Shown here: piece by piece, positions 1 through 8,043 of the stretch
Numbering within the stretch: the first letter of the stretch is position 1
Layout: every line of letters starts with the position of its first letter
Source of the DNA: Chitinophagaceae bacterium
Lineage (GTDB): Bacteria; Bacteroidota; Bacteroidia; Chitinophagales; Chitinophagaceae
DNA: 28,121 bases
Assembly (NCBI GenBank): GCA_013205585.1
Contig: JABMML010000123.1
Location: forward strand, 1-28,121
Reading direction: 5' to 3'
Notes under the pieces: model-generated
What the model saw: only the letters and a program-made list of their open reading frames with translations
Database searches by the model: none
What the model was told of the DNA's origin: nothing
Made by a program: the position numbers and the translations under genes

Positions 1-141
1 GGGCTTGCCAATAATGCCACGGGCGATTTACTAGCCATTGATATTAATCAGGCCTTACATTATTTGGGCACTATTACGGGACAAATTACTAATGAAGACC
101 AATTAGACTTTATTTTCTCTAAGTTCTGTATTGGCAAGTAA
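1..141 (+). CDS. mnmE: tRNA modification GTPase MnmE, C-terminal end (partial)
   Basis: The first 46 codons read without a stop from base 1 and end at TAA 139-141. They carry the typical MnmE tail: a run resembling LLAIDI..ALHYLGxITG and the closing FSKFCIGK, whose Cys is the conserved C-terminal cysteine of the family. MnmE is a cytosolic GTPase that acts with MnmG to modify the wobble uridine of certain tRNAs. Only the last helix of the protein is inside the window; the G domain and N-terminal domain lie to the left. The assignment rests on this short but very characteristic end. Confidence 0.85.
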   Translation, partial: GLANNATGDLLAIDINQALHYLGTITGQITNEDQLDFIFSKFCIGK

Positions 142-156
142 TAATAACTAGTGCTA

Positions 157-1092
157 ATGAATTCATTTTTTGATCATATAATTGAAAAGCAAGGCTGTGT
201 CATATTAGATGGTGCTTTGGCTACTGAATTGGAAAAAAGAGGCGCTAATTTAAACCATGCATTGTGGTCTGCTAAATTACTTATTGAAAATCCTGCATTA
301 ATTAAGCAAGTTCATTTAGATTATTTGCATGCAGGAGCAGATATTATCACAACGTCTACTTATCAGGCGAGCTTTGGAGGTTTTGCTAAAGAAGGCTATT
401 CTAAAAAACAAACCGAAGACTTAATGCAATTGAGTTTAAGTATTGCAAGGCAAGCGATTGACGAATTTTTACTCGCAAACCCTGCATCGAATAGACAAGT
501 TCCTTTAGTGGCAGCTTCCATAGGCCCTTATGGTGCAGCCTTAGCAGATGGCTCTGAATACAGAGGTAATTACAATGTCAGTATAGAAAAATTAATGGAA
601 TTTCATAAGCATAGGCTTGACCTACTGGCTAAATCCAATGCCGATATTCTTGCCTTTGAAACCATACCTTGTTTAGAAGAAGCATTGGCGATAAAGGAGT
701 TATTAAAAAATTATCCGCAATGTCAAGCTTGGGTAAGCTTTAGTTGTAAAGACGAAGCGCATTTATGCAGCGGCGCTTTATTTTCAGAAGCTATTGAATT
801 ATTAAATGAAAGTACAAACATAATTGGTATGGGTGTGAATTGTACGGCACCTAATTATATTGAATCTCTAATAAAAATTGCAGCAGCTATTACCGATAAA
901 TATATTATTGTTTATCCCAATAAAGGGGAGGCTTATAATAGCGATACTAAAACCTGGGAGCCAACAGATAACTGCCATCTGAGTTTTGTTGATAATGCCC
1001 AAATATGGAAAGCCGCTGGCGCTAAAGTAATTGGAGGTTGTTGCAGAACAAGTCCTGCAGATATTCAACAATTAAAAAATGCTTGGAAATAA
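157..1092 (+). CDS. mmuM: Homocysteine S-methyltransferase (MmuM/BHMT-like)
   Basis: This cytosolic zinc enzyme transfers a methyl group, usually from S-methylmethionine or S-adenosylmethionine, to homocysteine to make methionine. The frame shows the family's N-terminal LDGALATELEKRG, the GVNCTAP motif and the C-terminal GGCCRTSP motif; the Cys of the first and the Cys pair of the second are the zinc/homocysteine-binding cysteines. The protein fills the whole single-domain family length (311 residues from this start). An in-frame GTG at 151 would add two residues; I prefer the ATG at 157, 15 bases after the mnmE stop. The gene is convergent with the next gene, with only 5 bases between them. 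The methyl donor cannot be told from sequence. Confidence 0.88.
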   Translation: MNSFFDHIIEKQGCVILDGALATELEKRGANLNHALWSAKLLIENPALIKQVHLDYLHAGADIITTSTYQASFGGFAKEGYSKKQTEDLMQLSLSIARQAIDEFLLANPASNRQVPLVAASIGPYGAALADGSEYRGNYNVSIEKLMEFHKHRLDLLAKSNADILAFETIPCLEEALAIKELLKNYPQCQAWVSFSCKDEAHLCSGALFSEAIELLNESTNIIGMGVNCTAPNYIESLIKIAAAITDKYIIVYPNKGEAYNSDTKTWEPTDNCHLSFVDNAQIWKAAGAKVIGGCCRTSPADIQQLKNAWK

Positions 1093-1097
1093 ATTTT

Positions 1098-1589
1098 CTA
1101 TTGAGTAGTGCCTATATTATTATTTTCTTTTTTTGAATAGAATTTTTTTGCTGCCTCTAAGGTAATATCAAGCTGCCCTTTCATTTTCTTACTATCTAAA
1201 TAATTATTAATTCTTTGCAAAGGAGAAATGAATTTATTATTTATGGTTACTTCGTATCTTAGCATAGTGCTATCGCCGCCTGCATCAATAGCGGAATAGG
1301 TAACAGGCCCAGACATTTCATTAATGGTATAAAAGCATTTGATTGCAGATAAAAAAGATTCATTCACTTCTAGTTTACCCTGCTCTAAAATAAATGTATG
1401 GCCTTCGATAGACTTACGAGGCATCCATTTATCCCAGTATTGTATACTCATAAAGGCATTGCTTACAATATTGCCTGGCTGGTGTACAAAATTATTACTA
1501 CTCACTACTATTTTATTAGGAATAACCAAATACACTAAAATCACAAAAAAGGTAATAGTAATAATCATAAAAAGTTTAATATATTTCAT
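1098..1589 (-). CDS. Membrane-anchored SRPBCC-like protein
   Basis: A 163-residue protein with one strongly hydrophobic N-terminal segment (about residues 5-24), followed by a domain outside the membrane. The pattern after the segment (a short beta strand ending in SSNNFV, then YWDKWMP near residue 52, and a long C-terminal helix ending in ITLEAAKKFY) resembles small SRPBCC/polyketide-cyclase-like proteins of Bacteroidota that carry a similar anchor. Such domains bind hydrophobic ligands; no substrate can be inferred here. Its own promoter candidate lies at 1612-1644. It runs in the same direction as the sugar kinase that starts at 2608, 68 bases upstream, and converges with the methyltransferase gene. 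I recognise the fold only by pattern. Confidence 0.6.
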   Translation of the reverse strand: MKYIKLFMIITITFFVILVYLVIPNKIVVSSNNFVHQPGNIVSNAFMSIQYWDKWMPRKSIEGHTFILEQGKLEVNESFLSAIKCFYTINEMSGPVTYSAIDAGGDSTMLRYEVTINNKFISPLQRINNYLDSKKMKGQLDITLEAAKKFYSKKENNNIGTTQ

Positions 1590-1611
1590 AAGATTATGTT
1601 TACTAATTATA

Positions 1612-1644
1612 CAAACATACTAAATTGACTTAGTTTTATACAAA
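1612..1644 (-). promoter_or_regulatory. Promoter candidate for the SRPBCC-like gene
   Basis: Read on the minus strand, TTTG (1644-1641) is followed after 21 bases by TATGTTTG (1619-1612), a full match to the Bacteroidota -7 element TAnnTTTG. It ends 22 bases before the ATG at 1589. A second match, TAATTTTG (1648-1641), overlaps the upstream box. Confidence 0.5.
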
Positions 1645-1657
1645 ATTAGTTATATAT

Positions 1658-2608
1658 CTAATCGAAAATGGAATTATTCAAATGTTTGAAGGCTTCCATT
1701 GCGCCCATGTATTCGCAGGTTCTAGCGCCCGCTTTATTAGCATTACTTATTATGAGTTTCCAATCTTCCATTGAAACTAAGTTTATATCTTTTACATTTC
1801 GCTTATTCAATTGATATAAAACAGCGCCCACAAAGGCGTCGCCTGCGCCAGTAGCATCTACAGGTTGAATGGGAATACTTTTAATGATTTCAATTTGGTC
1901 ACCTATACAAAGCATTGTGCCTTCCTTACCTAAGGTAATAGTAAATACTGCGCTTGTTTTTTTTCTTAATGCATTTGCAGCCATTGCCACGGTATCGCAA
2001 CTGGTAATTAATAAAGCCTCTTCATCACTTAGTTTAAAAAAATTACACCTTTCAATAAAAGGTGTACACTGCGAAATAAAAGAAGCGCTGTTATTTTGAA
2101 AAAGTAAATATCTGTAATTAGGATCAAAACTTATTAAACAGCCCGCTTGTTTTGCTTTGGCTAATAGTTCAATATAAGTGGCTTGAAGGGGCCCCGGTAA
2201 AAAGGCGGTAGCCGATCCAAAATGAACAATACTATATTCTTTTAAGTTTAGCGCTGCTAAGTCATAGGTGGTTAATTCTTTATCTGCGCCTCTATTAAAA
2301 TAAAAATCTCTTTCACCGTCGTTCATTAAAGAAACAAATGCAAAAGTGGTAAAATGAGCTGGGTCCTTAATTATTAAACTTGTATTTACGCCCATTGTTT
2401 CAAGTAGTTCTATAAGGTGTTGTCCAAAGGGGTCGTCGCCCACCTTGGCGGCCATACTTACCTCGCCCCCTAAAGCTGCAATAGCTGCAGCCACATTGGC
2501 GGGAGCGCCACCGGCTTTTTTTAAAAAATGTTGGCCACTGGATAAAGATACATTTACATCTGTGCAAATCATATCAATTAAAGCCTCACCAATACAAAGT
2601 ACTTTCAT
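1658..2608 (-). CDS. PfkB-family carbohydrate kinase (fructokinase-like)
   Basis: A cytosolic sugar kinase of the ribokinase/PfkB family, 316 residues, which is full length. Signature 1 appears as GGAPANVAAAIAALG (residues 33-47), the sugar-pocket and lid region as FYFNRGAD (about 102-109), DPNYR sits at 162-166, and signature 2 as DATGAGDAF (251-259) with D257 as the catalytic base and the GAG as the anion hole. The overall pattern, with the DPNYR motif, is closest to fructokinases, but 2-keto-3-deoxygluconate and other PfkB kinases share these motifs. No sugar transporter, hydrolase or regulator lies next to it, so the substrate is open. It is divergent from the YcxB-like gene across 78 bases. 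Confidence 0.85.
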   Translation of the reverse strand: MKVLCIGEALIDMICTDVNVSLSSGQHFLKKAGGAPANVAAAIAALGGEVSMAAKVGDDPFGQHLIELLETMGVNTSLIIKDPAHFTTFAFVSLMNDGERDFYFNRGADKELTTYDLAALNLKEYSIVHFGSATAFLPGPLQATYIELLAKAKQAGCLISFDPNYRYLLFQNNSASFISQCTPFIERCNFFKLSDEEALLITSCDTVAMAANALRKKTSAVFTITLGKEGTMLCIGDQIEIIKSIPIQPVDATGAGDAFVGAVLYQLNKRNVKDINLVSMEDWKLIISNANKAGARTCEYMGAMEAFKHLNNSIFD

Positions 2609-2653
2609 GTATTATTTTATATAATTAAATATAGTCATTTTTTAAAAGGGCTG

Positions 2654-2661
2654 TATCTTTG
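2654..2661 (+). promoter_or_regulatory. -7 promoter element for the YcxB-like gene
   Basis: TATCTTTG matches TAnnTTTG and ends 25 bases before the ATG at 2687. No clear TTTG box is seen at the usual 19-base spacing. Confidence 0.5.
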
Positions 2662-2686
2662 TATGGTATAAATAATACGTTCATTC

Positions 2687-3151
2687 ATGTCTATTGCAGT
2701 TAGTTATCAAAAAGCGCAGGTATTAGAAGCCTTGCGTTATCATTTTATAAAGCAACCAGAAATTAAGACATTAATGATTGTGGTGAATGTATATGCCATC
2801 CTAACAGGCATTTTATTATTCCTAAAAAAAATTAGACCAGAATTATTTTTATTAGGCTCGGTACTTTGGATTGTGCTGTTGCTTTTATTTTGGTATCTAA
2901 TGCCTACAATTTTTTATAAAAAAACGGCCTTGTTTACCTATGACTGGGATTTTAGTTTTGACAACCAAAAGGCAAGCTTGCAATCCTTGCAAGGAGAGGC
3001 GGCTTGGAACTGGCAGGAAGTGACTCATTATTTCGAAAGCCCTCATTTTTTCCATATTTATTTTGGTCCTAAAACTTTTTTTATTATTCCCAATGATAAT
3101 ATGACCCTCGAGATCAAGCAAACAATAAGGGCTATTTTAAAGAATAAATAA
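2687..3151 (+). CDS. Small YcxB-like membrane protein
   Basis: A 154-residue protein with two adjacent hydrophobic segments at about residues 28-45 and 51-72, followed by a mostly beta C-terminal part that ends in a YFGPKTFFIIPNDNM-like stretch. This layout (two membrane helices, then a small cytosolic domain with TxxAxxxWxxVxxxxExxxxFxxxx-like spacing and a PK..F.IPK-like end) is that of YcxB-like proteins, whose function is unknown. It stands alone: divergent from the sugar kinase on the left, 267 bases from acpP on the right. No link to its neighbours can be made. Confidence 0.6.
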   Translation: MSIAVSYQKAQVLEALRYHFIKQPEIKTLMIVVNVYAILTGILLFLKKIRPELFLLGSVLWIVLLLLFWYLMPTIFYKKTALFTYDWDFSFDNQKASLQSLQGEAAWNWQEVTHYFESPHFFHIYFGPKTFFIIPNDNMTLEIKQTIRAILKNK

Positions 3152-3386
3152 GCACTAAATTTATAATTCTTGGTAAGGGTTATCCACTTTTACTATTATT
3201 ACCTTTTGAAGAAGCCCCTTTTTACTACTAACCGTTCGCTTATAAATAGGCCTATAAATTGCCTTATTTACCCTATTTCTAGCCTATAAAAGCCCCAAAA
3301 AGCCCAAAATATGCCTAACTTGAAGGCGGACTTTAAAATGTGTAAACAAAAAGGCAAATAAAATACTTCGTTTTTAACAAAAAGTA

Positions 3387-3394
3387 TATTTTTG
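3387..3394 (+). promoter_or_regulatory. -7 promoter element for acpP
   Basis: TATTTTTG matches TAnnTTTG and ends 24 bases before the acpP ATG. A TTCG at 3367-3370, 16 bases upstream, is a weak candidate for the upstream box. The rest of the 267-base gap 3152-3418 holds no gene that I can see; it has a 9-base direct repeat GCCTATAAA at 3250-3258 and 3282-3290 of unknown meaning. Confidence 0.55.
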
Positions 3395-3418
3395 CGCCGT
3401 TAACAAAAACTTTTTACA

Positions 3419-3655
3419 ATGTCAGACATCGCTACAAGAGTTAAAAAAATCATCGTTGACAAATTAGGTGTAGATGAAGCAGAGGTTACAAGTGCCGCTT
3501 CTTTTACAAATGATTTGGGAGCAGATTCTTTAGACACAGTTGAATTAATTATGGAATTTGAAAAAGAATTCAATATTTCAATTCCTGATGAACAAGCAGA
3601 AACTATTACTACCGTTGGTCAAGCTGTTGCTTATTTAGAAGAGCACGCGAAATAA
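3419..3655 (+). CDS. acpP: Acyl carrier protein
   Basis: A 78-residue acidic protein with the [13 protein letters not shown] motif; S37 is the serine that receives the 4'-phosphopantetheine arm. It carries growing acyl chains between the fatty-acid synthase enzymes in the cytosol. Length and motif spacing are fully typical. It is followed after 101 bases by fabF, whose product extends acyl-AcpP, and that gap contains a strong hairpin that could adjust the acpP:fabF ratio. Confidence 0.97.
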   Translation: MSDIATRVKKIIVDKLGVDEAEVTSAASFTNDLGADSLDTVELIMEFEKEFNISIPDEQAETITTVGQAVAYLEEHAK

Positions 3656-3699
3656 CTAAATCCATTTAGAAGTTTCAAGCTGAATCATCGGCATATTTA

Positions 3700-3736
3700 A
3701 ATCCGCCTTTTTGAGCCTTTGCTTTAAAGGCGGATT
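3700..3736 (+). terminator. Hairpin between acpP and fabF (terminator or attenuator)
   Basis: AATCCGCCTTT (3700-3710) and AAAGGCGGATT (3726-3736) form a perfect 11-bp stem with a 15-base loop, followed by the T-rich CTTATTTT. It sits 45 bases after the acpP stop and 20 bases before the fabF ATG. The T-run is broken, so partial termination is plausible. Confidence 0.6.
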
Positions 3737-3756
3737 CTTATTTTAAAACGATTAAC

Positions 3757-5010
3757 ATGCAAACTAAACGCATTGTAGTTACTGGAATTGGCGCTATAAC
3801 ACCTATTGGAAATGACCTAGCTTCTTACTGGGAAAATTTAGTCAATGGTGTCTCTGGTGCAGATATGATAACACAGTTTGATGCTTCTAAGTTTAAAACA
3901 AGATTTGCATGTGAAATAAAGGGCTTTGATCCGATTGCTTTTATGGATCGTAAAGAAGCTAGAAAATTAGATCGCTTTGCTCAAATTGCACTAGTAGCTA
4001 GTGACCAAGCAGTGGTAGATGCGGGCATTACCAAAGACAATGTTGACCACGATAGAGTAGGTGTTATTTTTGCAAGTGGCATTGGAGGTTTAACCACTTT
4101 CACAGAAGAAGTAACCAATTTCGTACAAGGAGATGGTACACCAAGATTCAATCCGTTTTTTATTCCTAAGATGATATTAGATATTGCTGCTGGGCAAATT
4201 TCTATGAAGCATGGTTTTCGTGGACCCAACTTTGCAGTAGTAAGTGCCTGTGCTTCTAGTACCAATGCCATAGTAACTGCCATGGATAATATAAAATTAG
4301 GTAAGGCCGATATTATTGTTACTGGTGGCGCCGAGTCGGTGATAGGTATTGCGGGTATGGGTGGATTTAATGCCATGAAGGCGATGAGTGAAAGAAATGA
4401 CGATCCTAAAACAGCGAGTCGTCCTTACGATAAAGACAGAGATGGTTTTATTATGGGAGAAGCTTCAGGTGTTTTAGTATTAGAAGAATTAGAGCATGCA
4501 AAAAAACGTGGTGCTAAAATATATTGTGAAGTAGTGGGTGGCGGTGCTACAGCAGATGCTTACCATTTAACGGCCCCGCATCCAGATGGGTTAGGTGCTA
4601 AGAATGTAATGATAGCTGCTTTAAAAGATGCTGAAATGCAGCCATCAGATATTGATTATATCAACACACATGGTACTTCTACTCCTTTAGGTGACATTGC
4701 AGAAACCAAGGCTATTACAGCAGTGTTTGGTGAGCATGCTTATAATTTAAATATTAGTTCTACTAAATCCATGACGGGTCATTGCTTGGGCGCAGCAGGA
4801 GTGATTGAAGCCATTGCTTGTATTCAAGCAGTCGTTTATGATATTATTCCTCCTACGATTAACCATTTTACAGACGATCCTGAATTAGACCAGCGCCTTA
4901 ATTTTACTTTTAATACAGCACAAAAAAGAACAGTGAATGCAGCCTTAAGTAATACTTTTGGATTTGGCGGACACAATGCCTGTGTGATTGTAAAAAAATA
5001 CAAGGCCTAA
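3757..5010 (+). CDS. fabF: 3-oxoacyl-[acyl-carrier-protein] synthase II
   Basis: The condensing enzyme of fatty-acid elongation: it joins malonyl-ACP to an acyl-ACP with release of CO2. The 417 residues cover the whole thiolase-like fold. The catalytic triad is visible as C165 in VSACASSTNA, H305 in NTHGTSTPLGD and H342 in MTGHCLGAAG, and the C-terminal NTFGFGGHNA loop is present. Cys-His-His plus length place it with FabF/KAS II and away from FabH. It follows acpP, with the hairpin at 3700-3736 in between, and is 6 bases from rnc, so fabF and rnc are almost surely co-transcribed. Confidence 0.96.
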   Translation: MQTKRIVVTGIGAITPIGNDLASYWENLVNGVSGADMITQFDASKFKTRFACEIKGFDPIAFMDRKEARKLDRFAQIALVASDQAVVDAGITKDNVDHDRVGVIFASGIGGLTTFTEEVTNFVQGDGTPRFNPFFIPKMILDIAAGQISMKHGFRGPNFAVVSACASSTNAIVTAMDNIKLGKADIIVTGGAESVIGIAGMGGFNAMKAMSERNDDPKTASRPYDKDRDGFIMGEASGVLVLEELEHAKKRGAKIYCEVVGGGATADAYHLTAPHPDGLGAKNVMIAALKDAEMQPSDIDYINTHGTSTPLGDIAETKAITAVFGEHAYNLNISSTKSMTGHCLGAAGVIEAIACIQAVVYDIIPPTINHFTDDPELDQRLNFTFNTAQKRTVNAALSNTFGFGGHNACVIVKKYKA

Positions 5011-5016
5011 TTCAAA

Positions 5017-5724
5017 GTGAAAAGAATACAAACTCTACTTTCCTTTTTCAAAAAATCTGATTTTGAAAAAAATTTAGCCGCACTCATTGGGTATCAAACA
5101 AAAAGTATTGTACTTTTTCAAACGGCATTGAATCATAGATCGGTTAGAGAGAATCCTGCAGAAAATAATGAAAGACTTGAATTTTTAGGTGACGCTATTA
5201 TAAGTTCGGTGGTGGCTGATTATTTATTTAAAAAATATCCCTACAAAGGAGAAGGTTTTTTAACAGAGATGCGCAGCAAGATGGTGAATAGACAGCAGCT
5301 GAATCATATTGCGGTTCAAATGGGACTGCGCAAAATGACAAGGTTTAATAAAATGGATGGGTCTTTGAAAACAAGTCAAATTTTTGGCAATACCTTAGAG
5401 GCCTTGGTGGGCGCTATTTATTTAGACAAGAAATACGAGTTTACTAAACTTTGGATAATAGAGAAAATGATACAGCCTTATTTGTTCATGGACGATTTAG
5501 AACAAATAGATATTAATATAAAAAATAAAATTATTGGTTGGGCTTTAAAGCAAGGCAAGCAAATCGATTTTGTATTAGCAGGCGAACAACTTGAAGGAAG
5601 AAGAAGATTATTCACCATTAATGTAGTACTAGATGGCGAAGTGATCACTGCTCAAAAAGGCTATACTAAAAAAGATGCCAGCCAATTAGCAGCACAAAAA
5701 GCCATTGAAATTTTAGGTATTTAA
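5017..5724 (+). CDS. rnc: Ribonuclease III
   Basis: An endonuclease that cuts double-stranded RNA, acting in rRNA maturation and mRNA turnover. The N-terminal RNase III domain (about residues 18-155) has the signature NERLEFLGDAI with metal-site residues E52, E55 and D59; the second metal motif reads GNTLEALVGAIYLD with E128. A double-stranded RNA-binding domain follows (about 163-233). The start is a GTG six bases after the fabF stop; no closer ATG gives a full domain. One oddity: the position that is Asp in E. coli and Aquifex enzymes (DxLEA) is N125 here. The length (235) is normal. The acpP-fabF-rnc order fits Bacteroidota genomes. Confidence 0.94.
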   Translation: MKRIQTLLSFFKKSDFEKNLAALIGYQTKSIVLFQTALNHRSVRENPAENNERLEFLGDAIISSVVADYLFKKYPYKGEGFLTEMRSKMVNRQQLNHIAVQMGLRKMTRFNKMDGSLKTSQIFGNTLEALVGAIYLDKKYEFTKLWIIEKMIQPYLFMDDLEQIDINIKNKIIGWALKQGKQIDFVLAGEQLEGRRRLFTINVVLDGEVITAQKGYTKKDASQLAAQKAIEILGI

Positions 5725-5769
5725 TCGCAGGAAAGAATTTACAATTTTTTTTACTTTTCAATAAATTTA

Positions 5770-6174
5770 CTAGTCAATACTTTGACAAAGTTCAATAAGT
5801 ACACCATTCGTTTGTTTAGGATGTACAAAACAAATTAATTTATTGTCAGCGCCTTTTTTAGGCGTTTCATTTAAAAGGGTAAAGCCTAGTTTTTTTAATC
5901 TTTCCATTTCGGCTACAATATCTGGCACTTCAAAAGCAATATGGTGCATGCCTTCTCCTTTTTTATCAATAAACTTAGCAATGGGCCCGCCTGGGTCGCT
6001 GCTTTCCAATAGTTCAATTTTGGTGCTTTGTTGAAGAAAAAAGGCTGTATTCACCGCTTCGCTCTCTACGGTTTCCGTTTTATAGCAGGGGCTTCCTAAC
6101 AATTGCTCGAATAAAGGGATACTGGTGGCTAGGTCTTTTACCGCGATGCCGATATGTTCTACCTTATAATCCAT
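5770..6174 (-). CDS. mce: Methylmalonyl-CoA epimerase
   Basis: A 134-residue protein of the VOC/glyoxalase fold with two beta-alpha-beta modules. It interconverts the (S) and (R) forms of methylmalonyl-CoA, linking propionyl-CoA and succinyl-CoA through the B12-dependent mutase. Visible features are the N-terminal VEHIGIAVKDL with metal ligand H7, GMHHIAFEV with the second His (H77/H78), and the C-terminal GVLIELCQ with ligand E128. The mutase and carboxylase genes are not in this window. It is divergent from iscS and convergent with rnc; the 45 bases between it and rnc hold no convincing hairpin. Confidence 0.92.
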   Translation of the reverse strand: MDYKVEHIGIAVKDLATSIPLFEQLLGSPCYKTETVESEAVNTAFFLQQSTKIELLESSDPGGPIAKFIDKKGEGMHHIAFEVPDIVAEMERLKKLGFTLLNETPKKGADNKLICFVHPKQTNGVLIELCQSID

Positions 6175-6250
6175 GGTTCTGTTGTTTTACGAATTGGGAA
6201 ATAATTACCTTTAATACTTAATGAATTCAATAAAATCAAGCCTTTAGCTT

Positions 6251-6258
6251 TAGCTTTG
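6251..6258 (+). promoter_or_regulatory. -7 promoter element that fixes the iscS start
   Basis: TAGCTTTG matches TAnnTTTG. Its last base is the first base of a GTG that opens the longest frame of iscS, so that GTG would be upstream of the transcript. The ATG at 6285, 26 bases downstream, is the sensible start. Confidence 0.6.
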
Positions 6259-6284
6259 TGCTACAGAAAAAATTAAATTCCGCT

Positions 6285-7502
6285 ATGTTAAAATTACCAA
6301 TTTATCTTGATCATAATTCAACTACCCCCATGGATCCTAGGGTTTTAGAAGCGATGTTACCTTATTTTCTCGAAAATTTCGGAAATGCGGCTAGTCGTAA
6401 CCATTCTTTTGGATGGCAAGCTGAGGAAGCCGTGGACTATGCACGTGAGCAAATTGCCCAATTAATTGGAGCCGATCCTAAAGAAATTATATTCACCTCT
6501 GGCGCTACCGAAGGCAATAACCTAGGCATCAAAGGTGTATATGAAATGTATGCAAGCAAGGGCAATCACATTATTACTAGCACCACTGAACATAAGGCTG
6601 TTTTGGATACTTGCAAGCACTTAGAAAAATTAGGTGCAGAAGTTACTTACTTAGAAGTTCAACCTGATGGTTTAATTGACTTAAAACAATTAGAAGCTGC
6701 CATGAAGCCTACTACTATTTTAGTAGCCATCATGTATGCCAATAATGAAATTGGTGTTATACAACCGGTGAAAGAAATTGGGGCTATTGCTAAAAAACAT
6801 GGCGCACTTTTCTTTACAGATGCAGTGCAAGCAGTAGGAAAAATTCCTGTAGATGTTATTTCAGACGGCATTGATATTATGTCCTTTACTGCACACAAAA
6901 TGTATGGTCCAAAAGGTGTAGGCGCTTTATATGTGAGAAGAAAAAATCCGCGTGTAAAAGTAACTGCTCAAATAGATGGCGGAGGCCACGAAAGAGGAAT
7001 GCGTAGTGGTACTTTAAACGTTCCAGGTATTGTTGGCTTTGGTAAAGCTGCAGAAATAGCAAAGACAGATATGGCTGGCGATACAGAAAGAGTTTCAAAA
7101 TTAAGAGACAAGTTAGAAAATGCATTAAAGTTAATTGATGAGACTTATGTGAATGGTAATCCAGCGCACCGTTTACCCCATGTAAGTAATATCTCTTTTA
7201 AATATGTGGAAGGAGAAGGTTTAATGATGGGCTTTAACAAAGACATCGCTTTATCTTCTGGTTCGGCCTGTACATCCGCTTCTCTAGAGCCTAGTTATGT
7301 TTTAAAAGCATTGGGCTTAGGCGATGATTTAGCACATAGCTCTCTTCGTTTTGGTTTAGGAAGATATACCACTGAAGAACAAATCGATTTTACGATTAAA
7401 GCGGTAACCGATACTGTTTTAAAACTAAGAGAAATGAGCCCACTATGGGAAATGTTTAAAGAGGGGATTGACATTGATGCAATTCAATGGGCACATCATT
7501 AA
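6285..7502 (+). CDS. iscS: Cysteine desulfurase (IscS/NifS type)
   Basis: A PLP enzyme that takes sulfur from cysteine and passes it as a persulfide to the IscU scaffold. From the ATG at 6285 it has 405 residues. It starts with [15 protein letters not shown], has the PLP lysine in [12 protein letters not shown] (K205) and the mobile-loop cysteine in [14 protein letters not shown] (C329), the form of class I IscS/NifS enzymes. The frame can be extended to a GTG at 6258, but a -7 promoter element covers that codon and the extra nine residues (MLQKKLNSA) are not family-like. It is the first gene of iscS-iscU-iscA; a second promoter precedes iscU. Confidence 0.95.
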   Translation: MLKLPIYLDHNSTTPMDPRVLEAMLPYFLENFGNAASRNHSFGWQAEEAVDYAREQIAQLIGADPKEIIFTSGATEGNNLGIKGVYEMYASKGNHIITSTTEHKAVLDTCKHLEKLGAEVTYLEVQPDGLIDLKQLEAAMKPTTILVAIMYANNEIGVIQPVKEIGAIAKKHGALFFTDAVQAVGKIPVDVISDGIDIMSFTAHKMYGPKGVGALYVRRKNPRVKVTAQIDGGGHERGMRSGTLNVPGIVGFGKAAEIAKTDMAGDTERVSKLRDKLENALKLIDETYVNGNPAHRLPHVSNISFKYVEGEGLMMGFNKDIALSSGSACTSASLEPSYVLKALGLGDDLAHSSLRFGLGRYTTEEQIDFTIKAVTDTVLKLREMSPLWEMFKEGIDIDAIQWAHH

Positions 7503-7574
7503 ATATTACAAGATGAGAAACTGAAGGCTTCGAGTCTTGAAATAAGTTTAACATCAGTTGTTGATTTTTTTTAA

Positions 7575-7582
7575 TAATTTTG
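7575..7582 (+). promoter_or_regulatory. -7 promoter element for iscU
   Basis: TAATTTTG matches TAnnTTTG and ends 21 bases before the iscU ATG, inside the 101-base iscS-iscU gap. It suggests that iscU-iscA can be transcribed apart from iscS. TTG triplets at 7558-7563 are too close for the standard upstream box. Confidence 0.5.
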
Positions 7583-7603
7583 TAAATATAAAATAAAAAT
7601 AAA

Positions 7604-8020
7604 ATGGCATATTCAAATAAAGTAATCGACCATTATTCTAATCCTAAAAATGTAGGAACATTAGATAAAGCCTCTAAAAGTGTAGGTACTGGTTTAGTAG
7701 GTGCACCAGAGTGTGGAGACGTAATGCGTTTGCAAATCGAAGTAGACGAAGCAACTGGTCTTATTACCGATGCTAAGTTTAAAACATTTGGTTGTGGTTC
7801 TGCCATTGCCTCTTCTTCTTTAGCCACAGAGTGGTTAAAAGGAAAAACTATTGACGAAGCAGTTAAAATTGACAATATGGATTTAGTAGAGGAATTAAGT
7901 TTACCTCCTGTTAAAATTCACTGTTCTGTTTTAGCAGAAGATGCAATCAAAGCAGCTATCAACGATTTCCGTGTTAAAAACGGATTGGCTGAATTAGTGT
8001 TTGAACAAAGCCACGTTTAG
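7604..8020 (+). CDS. iscU: Fe-S cluster assembly scaffold IscU
   Basis: The scaffold on which 2Fe-2S clusters are built from IscS sulfur. The 138 residues show all cluster ligands: C37 and D39 in GAPECGDVM, C64 in TFGCGSAIASSS, and H106-C107 in KIHCSVLAEDA. The LPPVK motif recognised by the HscA chaperone in proteobacteria is intact (residues 100-104), although hscA and hscB are not next door. Length and motif order match IscU and not the longer NifU. It is followed by iscA after 23 bases. Confidence 0.96.
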   Translation: MAYSNKVIDHYSNPKNVGTLDKASKSVGTGLVGAPECGDVMRLQIEVDEATGLITDAKFKTFGCGSAIASSSLATEWLKGKTIDEAVKIDNMDLVEELSLPPVKIHCSVLAEDAIKAAINDFRVKNGLAELVFEQSHV

Positions 8021-8043
8021 TTTAGGTCTTCTATTTATTACCT

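Noticed and set aside
3152..3418. A possible small RNA or riboswitch in the longest gene-free stretch before acpP.
   Set aside because: Only a promoter box, a 9-base direct repeat and AT-rich sequence are seen; no stable hairpin with a T-run and no known riboswitch pattern.
3981..4376. A 131-codon open frame on the minus strand inside fabF.
   Set aside because: It lies wholly within a gene with clear catalytic motifs, has no family motif or promoter, and is the usual antisense shadow.
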